Assembly (NCBI GenBank): GCA_023213395.1
Contig: CM041465.1
Coordinates: 136,097,741-136,161,740 of the forward strand
From: Cycas panzhihuaensis
Taxonomy: Eukaryota; Cycadophyta
Direction of reading: 5' to 3'
DNA: 64,000 nt
The notes beneath the pieces were generated by a model. It worked only from the letters and a program-made list of their open reading frames with translations, searched no databases and was not told the origin of the DNA. The position numbers were made by a program, and so were the translations under genes. Positions 11,553 to 24,660 of this stretch are shown in pieces (the first letter of the stretch is position 1; every line of letters starts with the position of its first letter).

Positions 11553-13650
11553 TAACATCACCCAACATTCCTCCCTTAATAGTAAACCATATCACTTAAT
11601 TGCTTCAAAACTTAATTTTAGGTCCATATAAAAGCCAAATATCTATTGTAGCATATAGATAATTAGCCAATATACTTATTAGTCCTCTAGAATAGCCTTC
11701 TTATATATGGTTCACCAACATTTGCTAGCCAAGTAGCGTTCACCTACTTCTATTTTGCCTATTTCTAGATCTCCTACAAATCGAGGAGACAAGCCTAACT
11801 AAAAGACCTCAATACCATCCACTATACTATGGAACAAACATGCAAAAATAGTTATTTAAATAGAAACATGTGACAAAACACCTACTTTTTTTATCTCAAG
11901 CTCTATTTTAATATCCTATCAACTTAATATCTAAACTTCATAATATTAAACCCATCTTGAAAATTTCTCAAAGCATATTATGCAACCATTCATTGGAAAG
12001 GCCCATAAGTCAATTTTATAACGTAACTAACAACACTCAATTTAAATGTCATATGAGGGAGTTATGGCCATTTTTGTGAGCATAGGTCTATAAAAAATAA
12101 AAATGGTAGAAAATAGGCATATAGCCCCTTTCAATTTGGCTCTCGATCACTCATACAACATTCTCTAAGGGCTAAGTAAACTTCAAAATATATCAAAAAT
12201 GCTTTAATATGAGTTATAAAGTTAATAAACTTTATATTAGTAAAAATTTCTATTCTGAAAGAGTTATATGACATGCACATGAATTGTGCAATCTCATTGG
12301 AGTAAAATTGTAATTTCTAAGTGATTTCTTAATGATTTTTCAATCTATAAATTTTAAATTAAGGTTTCAGTGTGCTCTAAATACATTTACAATATCAGTT
12401 CTTCAAAAAACTAATCATACAATGCTCTATAGCTGTCTATCATTAAGAAAAATGCCCAAAACCCTATGTTGAGCTTTTCTTGATTATTTCTCAATCTATA
12501 AGCTTATAACTCAAGGGTTTTGACCTTTCAGACTCATCTATGGCTTCAAACCTATAAAATTTTAATCATATGGAGCTTTATGAGCTTCCTAATACCAAGA
12601 AAATACCTAAATATTCTTTTAAGTGCCTAATGTCTTCTATATCCATTTTTCTCCATAATATAACTACTAAACATAGATTAAAGTATAAATATGACAAGAA
12701 TATACAATAGTAATCTCATCCATAGAGAAAACTATCTCATAAAATAATAAAAGATAGAGAAATATTCACCTTTATATCTAGAATATAGCATTAGATAAAC
12801 AAGCATTCCACTAAAATATTTTTACCTTACCAGGCATTAAAAAATATCATATATAAGCCCTCCAACAAATAGCATCCTCGTAACAACCTCATACTAGTGA
12901 TTAGAATACTCATCAAACTACTCTCAATCTACCATAAGGGTTTCAGAATCAATGCTTATGTCAACGAATAGTGACCATCAAACCCTTCATCCTATTGATA
13001 AGATCCTTCTCTAACCTATGAACTCTTTGTTACATATATAACTAGCTAGTAAGCTTCTCATATATAAGTTCACACAATCAACAAGTTTTGAACATTGCTC
13101 TATACATGTGCTATTTTCTTCACATAGGCTAACTAACCATCTATTGCTCTTAAGATGTCATAAAACCTTATTAATTATGGTACCACTTCATGATAAAGGG
13201 TAAAACTATGGCCTACTCACCACATATTGGCTTCATATGGTTATCATGCCTATATCTAAAGCCTTGCTTTCGAAGTCATATACAACCTACATGTGTATGT
13301 GGCAAAACATGTGAAATAAGTAGTCTAAAAATAAATAAAACATGTGGAAAATCTTTATAGGATTTAAGATAATTATAATACCTGCACTCTGGCTAGATTT
13401 ACTACATAAGCACTAATATACTTCCAAATGCCCTACATATCTACGGTTCAAAACCATCCACAACCTACAATAGAACTTCATCTTATAAATAAATAGGCTA
13501 CCCCTATTATTAGTCATAAATAGGCATACTAAAAATAAGCTTAAAATAAACCCTTAACAAGTGGACATACTCATAGTCTTATAGCTTAACGAGGGTCAAA
13601 ATTGGCTTGGACCAAAGCTTTGATAGGATCACCACAAAACTAAAATCCTA

Positions 13651-13662
13651 GCTCTAATGCCA
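13651..13662 (-). other. Primer-binding site of the 2.77-kb element
   Basis: The minus strand reads TGGCATTAGAGC, 10 of 12 matches to the initiator Met tRNA site, two bases inside the right LTR. Confidence 0.7.
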
Positions 13663-13664
13663 AT

Positions 13665-13992
13665 TGAAAAAACATGAGGGAGTAAAATTTTCTTTAATAT
13701 CACTTATAAGAGACTAAATGCCCATACACAAGTCTAAGATTTAACAGGAATATGAAATAAAGATATATAGGTGAATAATAAATGAAAGAATATGTATAAA
13801 TACATAACATAATATACTTATGGGAAATGATCACTTTTAATTGTATTATGATAAACCAATACATATATATACTACATATCACCACCTAGTTATCTAATCA
13901 CATTCTAAGAGCCACTTAGTCAATTAATGGCTGATTACAATGGAGAAGTGTACACAATATAACCCCTAGTACACATTAAAGGGATAACCACA
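13665..13992 (-). repeat. Right (5') LTR of the 2.77-kb element
   Basis: It starts TGAAAAAACATGAGG and pairs with 11221-11552. Shared landmarks include the blocks ACTTATAAGA, AGAATATGTATAAA and CACATTAAAGG. Confidence 0.78.
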
Positions 13993-15209
13993 TTGATTTA
14001 CATCTGGGTTAATATTACCTAATATAGAGAAGTATAACTTATATGTAAATCATGAGAACATAAACTATGTGTACATATTTTTTGTTAGACTAAGCATGAC
14101 CAAAAAGTGAATAGTTAGAGATTATGCTTACTATGCTGTAATTTTCTATTTTATATTTGTTATTCCAATATTTGGAAATTTGCATTTTGTCACAAATATT
14201 ATTGATAAAAAACTAATGTAAGACATTACAAGCATTTGATTTAATAATATCATTAATACTATAAAGACTAATTTTGTCTAACTATCAACTATGTTATAAG
14301 GCATTACTAATATCAATCTAGATAGAGGTATTCCTACATAAGTGAATAATTTGACTAAATTTAGGTCAAAAACACTTGAGGTTTAATCTTATAAATGGAT
14401 TAAGTAAAGATACATTATATGGGTTGCTATCCCAATAAGTTGATTCATGGTTGAAGGTGACACTAAAGTCACACAGAACCTTATAAACCCCATGATAGAT
14501 ATAATAATATTTGACTTAGAAGTGAAGCTAACTCATTTCAAACCTTTATAGTGAAAGAGTTATAACTACTAATATAAAAGCCAAGGGATATATGAATAAA
14601 TGGTTTTGAGCCTAAAGCTGAGAACCTTTGACTTAAGTGTAAAATATATAGCCAAACATGTATCCAGATACATAGGCATGAAGTTAGATACATATCTAAA
14701 TATGGATTTGAAGCATAAATACAAATGATAGATGTGAACATAACATGTTACAATTATTTCTTTAGTTTCTAAAATATATATTAGGGAAAATAATTATATA
14801 TTTTAGCTCTTTTTTATATTACTATAAGCCATATAAATGTATATATAACCTCCATTAAATTCTTGTTAGGTCCTTATACTCAAAGGGTTAGGTTAAAAGT
14901 TATAAAAAGTAAAACGTAAAAAACATAAGCCAGAAAAAAAAAAAAAAAAAAGAGAGAAAGAGGGCGTAGAGAGTGTAATAATATATTTTTTAGGATTTTT
15001 AAACACTTACTTGAGGTCTCTTATGCCTCTCTTAAAAATGTATTAAAAATCATAATTTAGACTCCTTTAATTAATAAAAGATCTTAAGGTAATAGAGTGT
15101 TATACCAATCATAAATTTATTTTCTTAATTGCTTTAATTTTTCTTTATTTAAATAGTTCTTCTCTTTAATTAACTAGTTTTTCATATTACACACACACAT
15201 ATAGCTCTA

Positions 15210-15240
<31 letters not shown>

Positions 15241-15671
15241 ATGCATCTATGTGTGTGTGTATGCATGTATATGTATGTGTACTTTTAGTAAATACGATTA
15301 AAGGTTAACACATGGCAACTATTAATACTTCATGTAGTCATAAGTAGAGAAGTGGAATAAAGAGGTGTCATCTAAGAGATGCAACCTTTCTAAAGAGTTT
15401 ATAACCTATTCCAAGATAGCTCTTAGGTAGATGTACCCCTTAAAGTCCTTTAAAAATGATGCATGGAAGAGTTGGATATCATTCATTCATATGCAACATC
15501 ATCTAGTTATCTATAAAGTAATAATAGAATTTCTAATAAAATGTTCATGATGTGAAGGTGGTTTTTTCACCAAAAGGTTTTTCCCACATACATTTATCTT
15601 TTGTATATCTATTCTCTTATTTTATATGTTATTTTATGTTATGCAAATGATAGAAAGATCAAGAATGCATA
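13993..15671. other. AT-rich region without a recognisable gene
   Basis: Both strands are full of stops and no retroelement protein text was recognised. It contains an A-run at 14934-14952 followed by GAGAGAAAGAG, which may be an old retroposon tail, and a TG microsatellite near 15213-15270. Confidence 0.6.
15213..15290. repeat. (TG)n microsatellite with interruptions
   Basis: Roughly 28 bp of TG is followed by shorter TG and ATGTATG runs. Confidence 0.93.
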
Positions 15672-15683
15672 TGGTATCAAGGC
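15672..15683 (+). other. Primer-binding-site-like sequence, plus strand
   Basis: TGGTATCAAGGC differs at two positions from the initiator Met site. The text downstream (about 15885-15960) resembles that downstream of the second site at 16298 (CATGTTGAG, then CATATGTGTG), suggesting two related leaders in tandem. Confidence 0.45.
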
Positions 15684-16297
15684 AAGTCTAAGTATGTTTG
15701 AATTCTCACATAATGTTAGAGTTGTCTAGGATTATGCGTAGCTTCATGTAGTTATTAATAACTAGATCAAGCCATTAATAAGGTTAATAATATGAATAAT
15801 GTTAAAACATTGACCTTGATCCTTTTCTGATAGCTTAGAGAATAAAAAAGGTGAAAACAATCAATTGTATAGAGAAAATAAGCCATGTTGAGCTCGTTTT
15901 CTATTTATTTTTAATCATTTATTATAGTTGAAACTTCATATATGTGTGAGCAATGACAACATGCATAGGGTGATTATGGATTACTTCTTATAATTTAGGT
16001 ATTGAATATAGATGAATGTCATTAAGAAAGGTTTTTTCTTTTTTTAATTAAACTTCCATTGTTAGATAAGGAGGGTTAATTAATCCTTAATTTAGAAGGA
16101 ATCCTTGATACAAAAACTAAGAAGCCCATAAATGAATGTTAGAAGTGATTTAATCTAATATACATTTATGTATTTATGGTATATCAACCACATGGTAGGC
16201 CCCATATAAAAGACAAAAATATAATTTAAATATTGATGTACATTCTTATTTTATTCAACTTAAAAATTTAAGTTATCTAAAGATACGATTTCTAACA

Positions 16298-16741
16298 TTG
16301 TATTAGAGCCATGTTGATGTATTATTTTTATAAGATGTGATGTTGCTATGTTGAGTTTATTTTTAACTAATTTTTTATGGTTTTTCATCGTTAAAGTATC
16401 ATATGTGTGGGTTTTAGGCTTGTATTATATATAGATTGCCATTACCCAAAAAATAAGAGAATATCATTAAGTTAAAATGTCCACTAATATGAGAACATCT
16501 TATGAAATCTTTGATAGTTCCAATGACGAGTTAAAGGATGTTAAATATAAACTGAGAGAACTAACAAAAAGCCTTGATGATTATTTATCTATCCAGGAAA
16601 ACATAGTGCTAGAGCATAACAAACTAGATGTTGTAAAGTCATAAGATAAAAGATACTCTTTATAATTGTTTAAGTTGTCTCATAATCATAAAATAGTGGT
16701 ATTAGATCAAATATGTGATGATGCCCACTACTTATAGATAA
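16298..16741 (+). pseudogene. LTR-retrotransposon leader and gag start (fragment)
   Basis: TTGTATTAGAGC at 16298-16309 is a decayed plus-strand primer-binding site following a possible LTR end. About 170 bases later an ATG at 16478 opens roughly 54 codons (MSTNMRTSYEIFDSSNDELK and onwards) rich in Lys, Glu and Leu, like the coiled-coil start of some gag proteins, before a TAA. Short in-frame pieces continue to about 16738. No zinc knuckle, protease or RT follows. A purine run GTAGAGGGGGTA at 17058-17069 could be the matching polypurine tract, which would make this another short non-autonomous element. The assignment is tentative. Confidence 0.4.
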
Positions 16742-17648
16742 AAAAAATATAGCATTCACATCATAGATAATTTATGAAAATAATATCTCATTATAAATAA
16801 TAATAAATATCTATAGTAATTCAAATATAATAGCAAACCACATAATAATATCATACTAATATCAAACTTGCGATAATAAATACTATATATCAGATAAAAT
16901 AACAATAATATCTTACCCCCTTCAAGGAAAAGGCTTCCTCCCAAATATAGCACAACAGTACTGTGTGCAATTATATAAGTTGCAACCTATTTAAAATAAT
17001 GGAATGGTTGCAACTAACTCAAGCCATGGGCAAATATAAATATAATAGGAAAATGTTGTAGAGGGGGTATTGTTCTTTTTTGGATTATAACATCCTATTC
17101 ACTGTCACATGAAATATAGTCACCCATATTCCATGTTTTCCTATATTAATTTTGATTCTTGTATGTATTGTTATGTGTTGCCTCTGGTTATGAGAGAACC
17201 AGAGCAACCCATCATAATACAATGATGATGGTTGTTGTTCTCATAGCATCAGGTCTATGAGTTATAATAAGAAGTTACAACTTTTATTATTTATGTGCTA
17301 GTTTCTATATGTGATTGAATGAACTAGCACACAAGTATCCTAATGGCTCTAGGCCATTAATCTAGATCTAAAATATCATATTATATAAATATATTTTATA
17401 AATGAATAAGTTTTCTTTATTTATAGCCTTACTTTCTCTATAAAATCCAACTTATAATTCTCTCTTATCAAAATACTAACTTTATCTAATTTAGAGATGT
17501 AATGACTATTCCTCTAAAATATTGACTTCCTTATTTCTCCTAAAAAAGGACTTCTTTATAATTTAGGAATATTACAATTCCTCTCCCCTTAAAATACTTT
17601 ACTCTTAAAGTATAAATTATTAAAATTTATAATTATGCTCTTATACCA
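16742..17648. other. AT-rich region with LTR-element edge signals, no gene
   Basis: A purine run at 17058-17069 (plus strand) and a CCTCTCCCCTT run at 17581-17591 (a minus-strand polypurine tract) suggest edges of decayed LTR elements. GCTCTTATACCA at 17637-17648 is a minus-strand primer-binding-site-like sequence abutting the next LTR. No coding sequence was recognised. Confidence 0.45.
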
Positions 17649-18091
17649 TGTTAAAATTTATAATACCAGAATTGACTTATGAGTTATATATACAAGTAAA
17701 TGAATCAATATGATAAAGTAAAGTATCATATATACATCAAGTATTCAAGAGCATTGATCACAAAAGAGACACTAAGATTTATATGTAAAAAATATAGTAT
17801 AGGAAAAGCCATAAGAGAAGGTGGAGTTTGAACTCCTCTTATAATCATAATGATTACATCTCCAAGTCTTCAACCTTTCTCAAGTTCTTAAGTGGTGTGT
17901 GTACATATTTATAATAATGTCTATCTCATGAGTAGCTTATGATGTATCTTGAGCCTTTACATCATCTAATAGTATAATTACATGGATATGTACGCACCTC
18001 ATATATCTCGATGTATATGAATGGTAGGATCTATATGTATATATCATATACATTAAATATTACATATGTGATTAAATGAGATATTTCAACA
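17649..18091 (-). repeat. Left (3') LTR of element Y
   Basis: 443 bp, beginning TGTTAAAAT and ending ATTTCAACA, which are imperfect inverted repeats of each other and keep the TG...CA ends. It matches 27019-27461 along its full length. Confidence 0.9.
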
Positions 18092-18872
18092 TTCCCCCTT
18101 AATATTTAGTGTCTTTGAATCTTGCCTTTAAGTCTTCAAGTCTTATTGTGTTCATCACTTGGTCTTCAACATATATGTTGGATTTATAACCTGTATCTTG
18201 TATATTGTGTCATCACTTGTAACCTGTATGTAGTCATCTGTATACTAGCAGTAATCATATGTGAATAACCAACTTATAATATAACCAATATCAACATCAA
18301 AATATATAAAGTGTTTTCCTATACATATTTATATCTTCACCTACATAGATGCTTTCATCAACATTCTATCAACTATGATTAAAATTATGTTAACCATTCA
18401 TCAAATCAATAAATAAACAAAATGATTTATGAGTCTATATAAAGTAATAACCATCTAGGCAATTAGTTTAAATACATAAATCATCAATCTTTTAAGTTGT
18501 TTGTATAAGAATAATAAAATCCTACCTATTGCATATAAGTTAGAACAATACCATTAAGTATACTATGTAAGAGTAGCTTCTTTATTGCTTTTAGCTGGAT
18601 CATTTTAATAGTTAAATATTAGTTGGATCTCGTCCATAGCTAATTTAGTATGCCAATTAATCAATGACTTGAGACTTTTCTTTGGCTCGTTAATAGGTGC
18701 CATTATTAATTATCAAAATAGGTTCAATCAACTAGGCGGTCTACTCATTTGGTTAATGCTTGTCATCCACTAAACCAAATGTATTTCTCCAATGGGGATA
18801 TTACATGTCTAGTATATTAAGATTTTTTCATATCATAAATTGATCAAATATTTCTCATTTCATGAATTTTTT
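18092..18872 (-). other. Element Y interior, left part
   Basis: It starts with the polypurine complement TTCCCCCTT and is otherwise AT-rich with no coding similarity. It continues at 24723 on the other side of LINE B. Confidence 0.7.
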
Positions 18873-18890
18873 TAACTAACTTTGAATCTT
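18873..18890. repeat. Target-site duplication of LINE B, left copy
   Basis: TAACTAACTTTGAATCTT is identical to 24705-24722 over 18 of 18 bases. Confidence 0.93.
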
Positions 18891-19101
18891 TTATTTTTTT
18901 GATAAGGTTTAAATTAATAGGGGATTTAAGTGGGGACCCCAACCCATGTTTAGCACTAGCCAAATGTCTTGCAAAACTGCCATGACAAGCCCATGGCCTA
19001 GCTAATCCCTCAATCTCTAACCAGATGCAAGACCCCCCATACCACTAACAAGCACGATGGCTATCTCAACTAAGTCATGACATGCCCTGTGGTTAGCAAT
19101 A

Positions 19102-22100
19102 TTACCTAACGTCGATGCCCTCTAGATCCTTTCTCACCAATCTCAAAATCCCTTCAGGAGACATCTCCCTCCAATATTCATTCGTTTTGGCCTGAATCCC
19201 CCAGTTAGCTAGGCTATTAGCCACCCCATTACCTTCTTTGTAGGTATGTTTGACTTGACTGTTAGACCTTCCTTTAAGTAGCTCCCTCACATCATTTATC
19301 AAAGCATTATGTCTCAAGTCTAGGGACGCTTCCCCTCTGATTAGATTTATTATGTTCAATGAATATCCTTCTAGGATGACCCTATCATGACTCTCCATGG
19401 AGATCAATTTTATTACTTTGTGCATAGCCTCCATCTTAGCATAGTGATTGGTTTGGGGAGAATAATAATCTGTAAAGGCCCAAAGCACCATACCTTCCGC
19501 ATTTCTGCAAACCCCACCACCACCTGCTTCTCTGGGATTACCTTTCATGGCTCCATCGAAATTGACTTTCACCCATCCCACTTGGGGGGGGGGGCATACT
19601 TACACAGTCTTTTCTATTTCATTTTCACTTTGGGGCTAATTTCCCATTTTTCTAGAATCTTCCTTTCATCAAGGAGGGGGGAAGTTTTCCTACTCAACAT
19701 TGAGGATCTCTCTCAGAGCCCCTACAATTCTCCCAAAAAGATGAGACTCTTTCATACCCTTCTCTTGGAAAATTCTTCTATTCCTTTCTTTCTATAAGTT
19801 CCACATCATTATAAAAGGCCATACTCTCCAAAGGAACTACACCACTCTACTCCTGAAGGGACTGATCCAGGAAGAGACAAGGTCTTTACCGAGCCTGGAA
19901 TGACCCACTCCACCCCAAAAGAGTTCCACAGTCTCTTCCACACCTCCCTAGAGTATGAATAATGAAGCAAGATCTGGTCAATGGTCTCCTCCTCTGCCCT
20001 GCATAGATACATTTGTTAACCATTACAAACCCTCTTTTCCTGAGATTGTCCATGGTTAAAATTTTATTCTTTAGGCAAAGCCACTAGAAGATGGCCACCT
20101 TAAGTATGAGGCCCATCTTCCAAACACCCCCAAATAACTTGTTCTCTGTGATGCCATTTTATGATAGCAAAAACAAGTATCACATCTTCACCATGTAATC
20201 CCCCATAGGGGATCTAGGCCAAACTATCACGTCTTCCTTAGGAAATTTCATTATATAATTTTTGGCCAACTCTTTTCTGAGGGCTTCTATTTGTTCTTTT
20301 CCTTCACCATTAAAGGGAAAGTCCTCAAAACATCTCTAAACCTTTGAGCCCCAGTTGAGGTACCAATAATCCTTAACTTTCCTCCTATAAATCCTCTCAC
20401 AGGGAATATGAATCAAGCCTAAGGAGGGTCTCTCCTTTAGTTGAGGCCTCCAATACTAAATATCCTCCCAAAGGTCTATCCTTTCATCATTCCCCAGACT
20501 CCACTAGGTTCTCGCTGCAAGCATCTTCCTCACATGGATGAGGCTCCTCCAGATCACTAAGCCACCTTTACCAAAGAGTTCATCGTGAAGGTACTTATTT
20601 CCCCTAAGGTATTTTTGGATAATGATCTTGCACCATAGTTTATTGTCTTCCTTAGCTAAGCTCCATCCCAGTAGGGCCCTATTAAAATAGGCAATGTCTT
20701 TCACATTTAGCCCACTTGCAGGCATTGGTAGGCAGACTTTCTCCCATGCTACCAAATTAATCCTATCCCTATCTTCTAGATCCAACCATGGGAACCTCTT
20801 CTAAATGGACTCAAGGTCACTGATAATCTTGGTCGGGCACCTAAATAAGGATATCATGTAAGTTGGGATGCTTTGGAGAGAGGTTGTCAGTAATTGAATC
20901 TTTCCAGCTTAGCTCAATAAGGCCCCTTTCCACCCCTCCATCTTCCTTTGGACTCAGCTGATGATAGGGTTCCAAAGCTCCTTTTTCATTCTGCCCACAA
21001 ATAGGGGCATACCAAGGTATAAGGTGGGGATCTTTCGAATGGGCATTCCTAGGATTCTGCTGATAACACCCTGGGCTCTGGCCAGGGTATTTAAGAAAAA
21101 AATACTACTTGTATTAAGGTTAATCTTCTAGTTTGTAGCCTCCTCAAATCGATGAAGTTCGTACTCAAGAGCTCTAGCCATCATAAGGGTCACCTTACCC
21201 AATAAAATATTATCATCCACGAAATGGCAGTGGACAATATTTCCAACTCCTGATGTGGGCTTTAGTCCTTTGATCTTTTCCATCCTCATGGCTTCCTCCA
21301 AGGCCCTCCCCAGCATCTTAACCATGATTATAAAAAGATAAGGGGCTAAAGGGTCCCCTTGTCAAAGCCTTTGGAACCCTGAGAAAAAAATCAATAATGT
21401 ATCATTTACTATCATAGAAAATTTTGGGTTAGATATATAATTAAAGATCCAGTTTCTTACTTAGTCATTGAACCCAAACTCTCTCAAACAATCCTTCAAG
21501 CAATCCCACGAGACTCTATCGTAGGCCTTAGAGAGATCAATTTTAATCATCATATTGACTTCCTTCCTCTTGCTCGTAGAGTGGGTCGTTTCATGCACCA
21601 CCACTATTCTATCTAGAATCTCTCTACCTTTTACAAATCCATCCTAGTTTTGTGATATAATAAGGGGAAGAATTCCTTTTAATCTAATGGCAAGGATCTT
21701 TGCTAAGATTTTATATTTTACATTATATAGGCTAATCGATATGAAATCTTCCATTCTTTTCGCGTCCCCTTTCTTCGGGATTAAAACAAGGAAGGTGGCT
21801 TACCACTCCCGATGAATTTTACCATTGCATAAAAATTAGAGACTACCTCTAGAAGATCATCCTTGATGATATCCCAATACTCCTGGAAGAAGCTTGGAGG
21901 AAAACCATTAAGTCCTGGAGCCGTCTCACTCTTCATGTTGAATACGGCACTTCTCACCTCTTCCAAGGAGAAGGTAGCTTCAAAGGCTCTGTTTAAATCT
22001 TCTCCAACTTTCTTGGGAATCAACTCCAACATCTCTCTTCTGGCTTTCACATCTAGGTACCCAAGTTCATTAAATAATTCTATAAAGTAATCCACCACAA

Positions 22101-23293
22101 CATCCTTCATGCCTTTCTAGTTTAATATTTCCACACTTCCTTATTGACAACATCTTAATATGATTGCATGACTTGTGTTTTAATGTTATCATATAGAAAA
22201 ATTTTGTATTTCTGTCACCTTCCGCTAACCACAAGGCCCTAGATTTTTGCTTCCAATGAATTTCGTCTTTTAGTAGAGTCTCCTCCAACTTACTTATCAG
22301 GCCTCTTTCTTTCTAGTCTAAGAGAGGGGATCTCCCCTCTACTTGAATCCTCATCTCAATATCCTTGAGCTCCTCTATAATCTAGTTCTTGATTTTAAAT
22401 ATATTCACATGAATTTTCTTATTCCAATCTTTCACTTACCTCTTCACCTACCTCAACTTATTAGAGAATCTAAACATTGTGCACCCTTTTATCAAGACCC
22501 TCCACCAATCCGCTACCAAGTCTCGAAGGCCAGGGTACTTTATCCATATCAACTCAAATATAAATGGTGTACCTATGCAATTCCTAATATCTTTGAAGCT
22601 CAACACTAAGGGTGCATGATCTAATACTAATTTAGACATGGCTTTAAGAATGACATTATTATACTGGCTAGCCCAAGCATAGTTTATCAACACTTTGTCT
22701 AACCTAACCTGAATGCGGTGCTCACCCAGTCTTATGTTAGCTAGGTGTATTCAGGGCCTTTAAGAGGGACATCTATTAGACCCCCTTTTTGCAAGAACTC
22801 CCCCAAATCCTCCATGCTTCTAGACTAACCTCCCTGCCCCCCTTCTTTTCCCCAAGTGACAAAGATGTATTGAAGTCTCTAGTAATCACCCAAGGGCCCC
22901 CCTAATCTTAATGGGCTTTGATTAATCTGGTCCACAGGTAATTCCTCCCATCCTACATTAATAGAGCATACACATTTGATACCAACTATTTTAGATTGGA
23001 TTTTTGCAAGTCAACCAAGTTGATAAGAAGTGCTCCTCTAAAATGCAAGTCTCCCAATCCCAATTTATGGGGTTTCACATGGTGATCAGGCCACCCAACC
23101 CTCTGCTCCCATCTCTCACATAAGCCCCAGCTCCCCTCTAGACCTTGTTTATAACTAAATCTTTGTTCCCTACCTCTAGTTTAGTTTCCTAGAGGAGAAG
23201 TATATCCACCCCTTGGTTAAAATAAAGATCTCTAACCATTCTCTATTTAGAGGGGGCATTCAAGCCCCTAATGTTCCAAGAAGCAAATTTCAT
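19102..23293 (-). pseudogene. LINE B ORF2: endonuclease, reverse transcriptase, RNase H (decayed)
   Basis: The ATG at 23293 starts SWNIRGLNAPSK, then GVDILLL-stop-ETKL (the Gln codon before the catalytic Glu is now TAG). Pre-RT text (SRALWLAEGDRNTKFF) is near 22230, and a catalytic-core lead-in (MKSETAPGLNGFPPSFFQ) is near 21930. The QNQDG block near 21640 has TAG for Gln. The palm FVDD is intact at 21223-21212. The zf-RVT module lies at about 20070-19970, preceded by a TAG-Trp shared with LINE A and E. RNase H at 19581-19102 is open for 159 codons, with NFDGAMKGNPREAGGG, HYAKMEAMH (a Lys precedes the Met-Glu), ILEGYSL (Asp replaced by Tyr) and YKEGNGVANSLANW. Loss of acidic residues in RNase H adds to the evidence that it is dead. 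Confidence 0.88.
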
Positions 23294-23299
23294 ATTGGC

Positions 23300-24660
23300 C
23301 TCACCCCCCCGCCCCCCCCCCAAACCCTTCCTCAGGACTATCATCTTTTACTTCTTAATTTAGGCCCTTGCCCTTCTCCATCTTTGAGGGTGCGTTGGCT
23401 CCCTTGATCTATCTGGATCACAGCCTCCCTTTCTCTTAGCACTTTAGAGGAGGGCCTCCCATGTCTCTTTTCACTTCCAAAATCTAGGCCTTTAATATGG
23501 TCAGGTTTTTTCGGATCCTCTTGTTGTCCTTTCCTAACTTTCCACACCTTCTCTATTTTCCTAAAGTCCTCTTGAATGAGGGCTTTCTCTTCCATCTAGA
23601 AGTCCTTCTTAGGGATTCCCTCCTCCTCTTCCAGAATCACTTTGGGGTTGCTTACCTCTAGCCTTTCTTCCACCTCCCCTTCTTCAAAAAAGGTGTTCTC
23701 CTTCTCCAAATCCATGGCTTTCTAGGCTTCAGCAAGAGTTAATTCCTTCGCCTTCTCCCCATCTTCTATCAGAGTGATAACCCTAACCTTTGGCACATTA
23801 CCTGAGGTATCCTACTCCTCTTTCTTATCCTCTTCAGCTCCTATAAGGGGTCTATTTAACTTGTCATCTACCTCTTCCACTTCCTGAAGGACCAAAGGTT
23901 TCTTGGTTTTCCTAGGGTAACTTTTCGGGAGGTGGCCTAGATGCTTGCAAGCAAAGCATCTCACATTCTCCAGTTTATAACATAACTTTTGATCCTTACA
24001 CCATCCTTCACCCTTAATTTTGACCCTATCAGGGAGCAATCTGTCTAACCTAGCCATAGAATAGAATCTGGCATTAACCATCCTGCTCATATTTTTGGTT
24101 ACTAAATCGACAACCAAAATAGGACCAACAACTTTTGTAATACCCTTGAATACATCTAGGTCCCAAGCTTATAGGGGGAAAGCCTAGTAGTTAGACCCAA
24201 AGGGGGAGTTGCTTCACATGGCTTTCAACTGGATCAAAGTCTAGATGCCACTTCTCCATCAGAATAACTTTTCTCCTCATCATCTAGAGAGGCTTCAATA
24301 AGACACTTATCATGTCTTCTTTGTTTGAAAATTTAAATAAAATGTAACCTTTTGGCATAGCTACGACCTCCATTGTCCCTTTTACTTTCCACCTTTGTCC
24401 CACCCATTTTCTAATGGGATCTACACTACCCTGGAGCCTGAAAAGCGACCAACCAGGCTATTCTCCCAGTGCATTTCCATCCGATCAAAAATTCTCTTCG
24501 TAATTGGCATAGTGAAGGTATCTTCCTCAAGAATAGGGTCTATATCAAGGGTTTCACATTCACAATCCACATTTCTCAAGACCTCCAGGTAGGATTTCCC
24601 TATATTGGAGTTTTGGTTCTAATTAGGATTTGTAGGTGGCATATGAGGTTGTTCTTCCAT
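23300..24660 (-). pseudogene. LINE B ORF1: DUF4283-like protein with damaged zinc knuckle
   Basis: The ATG at 24660 starts a frame with a stop at codon 14, then SYLEVLRNVDCECETLDIDP and WENSLVGRFSGS. After a frameshift it continues with KWVGQRWKVKG and EVVAMPKGYILFKF. The zinc knuckle near 23970-23930 reads CFACKHLGHLPKSY, so the last Cys ligand of CX2CX4HX4C is Tyr, a single G-to-A change. The C-terminal part (23595-23341) is charged and ends just before the ORF2 ATG. Same domain order as LINE A and C. Confidence 0.83.

Larger units (their letters stand above)
11221..13992 (-). mobile_element. Non-coding LTR retrotransposon, 2.77 kb
   Basis: Two diverged direct repeats of about 330 bp bound a 2.1-kb interior with no retrotransposon protein similarity in any frame. 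The interior edge of the right repeat carries a minus-strand primer-binding site at 13651-13662 (TGGCATTAGAGC, two changes from the initiator Met site). The interior edge of the left repeat carries a polypurine tract at about 11566-11577 (AAGGGAGGAA on the minus strand). This is the structure of a non-autonomous LTR element (a small LARD or large TRIM), depending on enzymes from a relative. No clean target-site duplication was found, and the LTR ends are uncertain by some bases. Confidence 0.78.
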
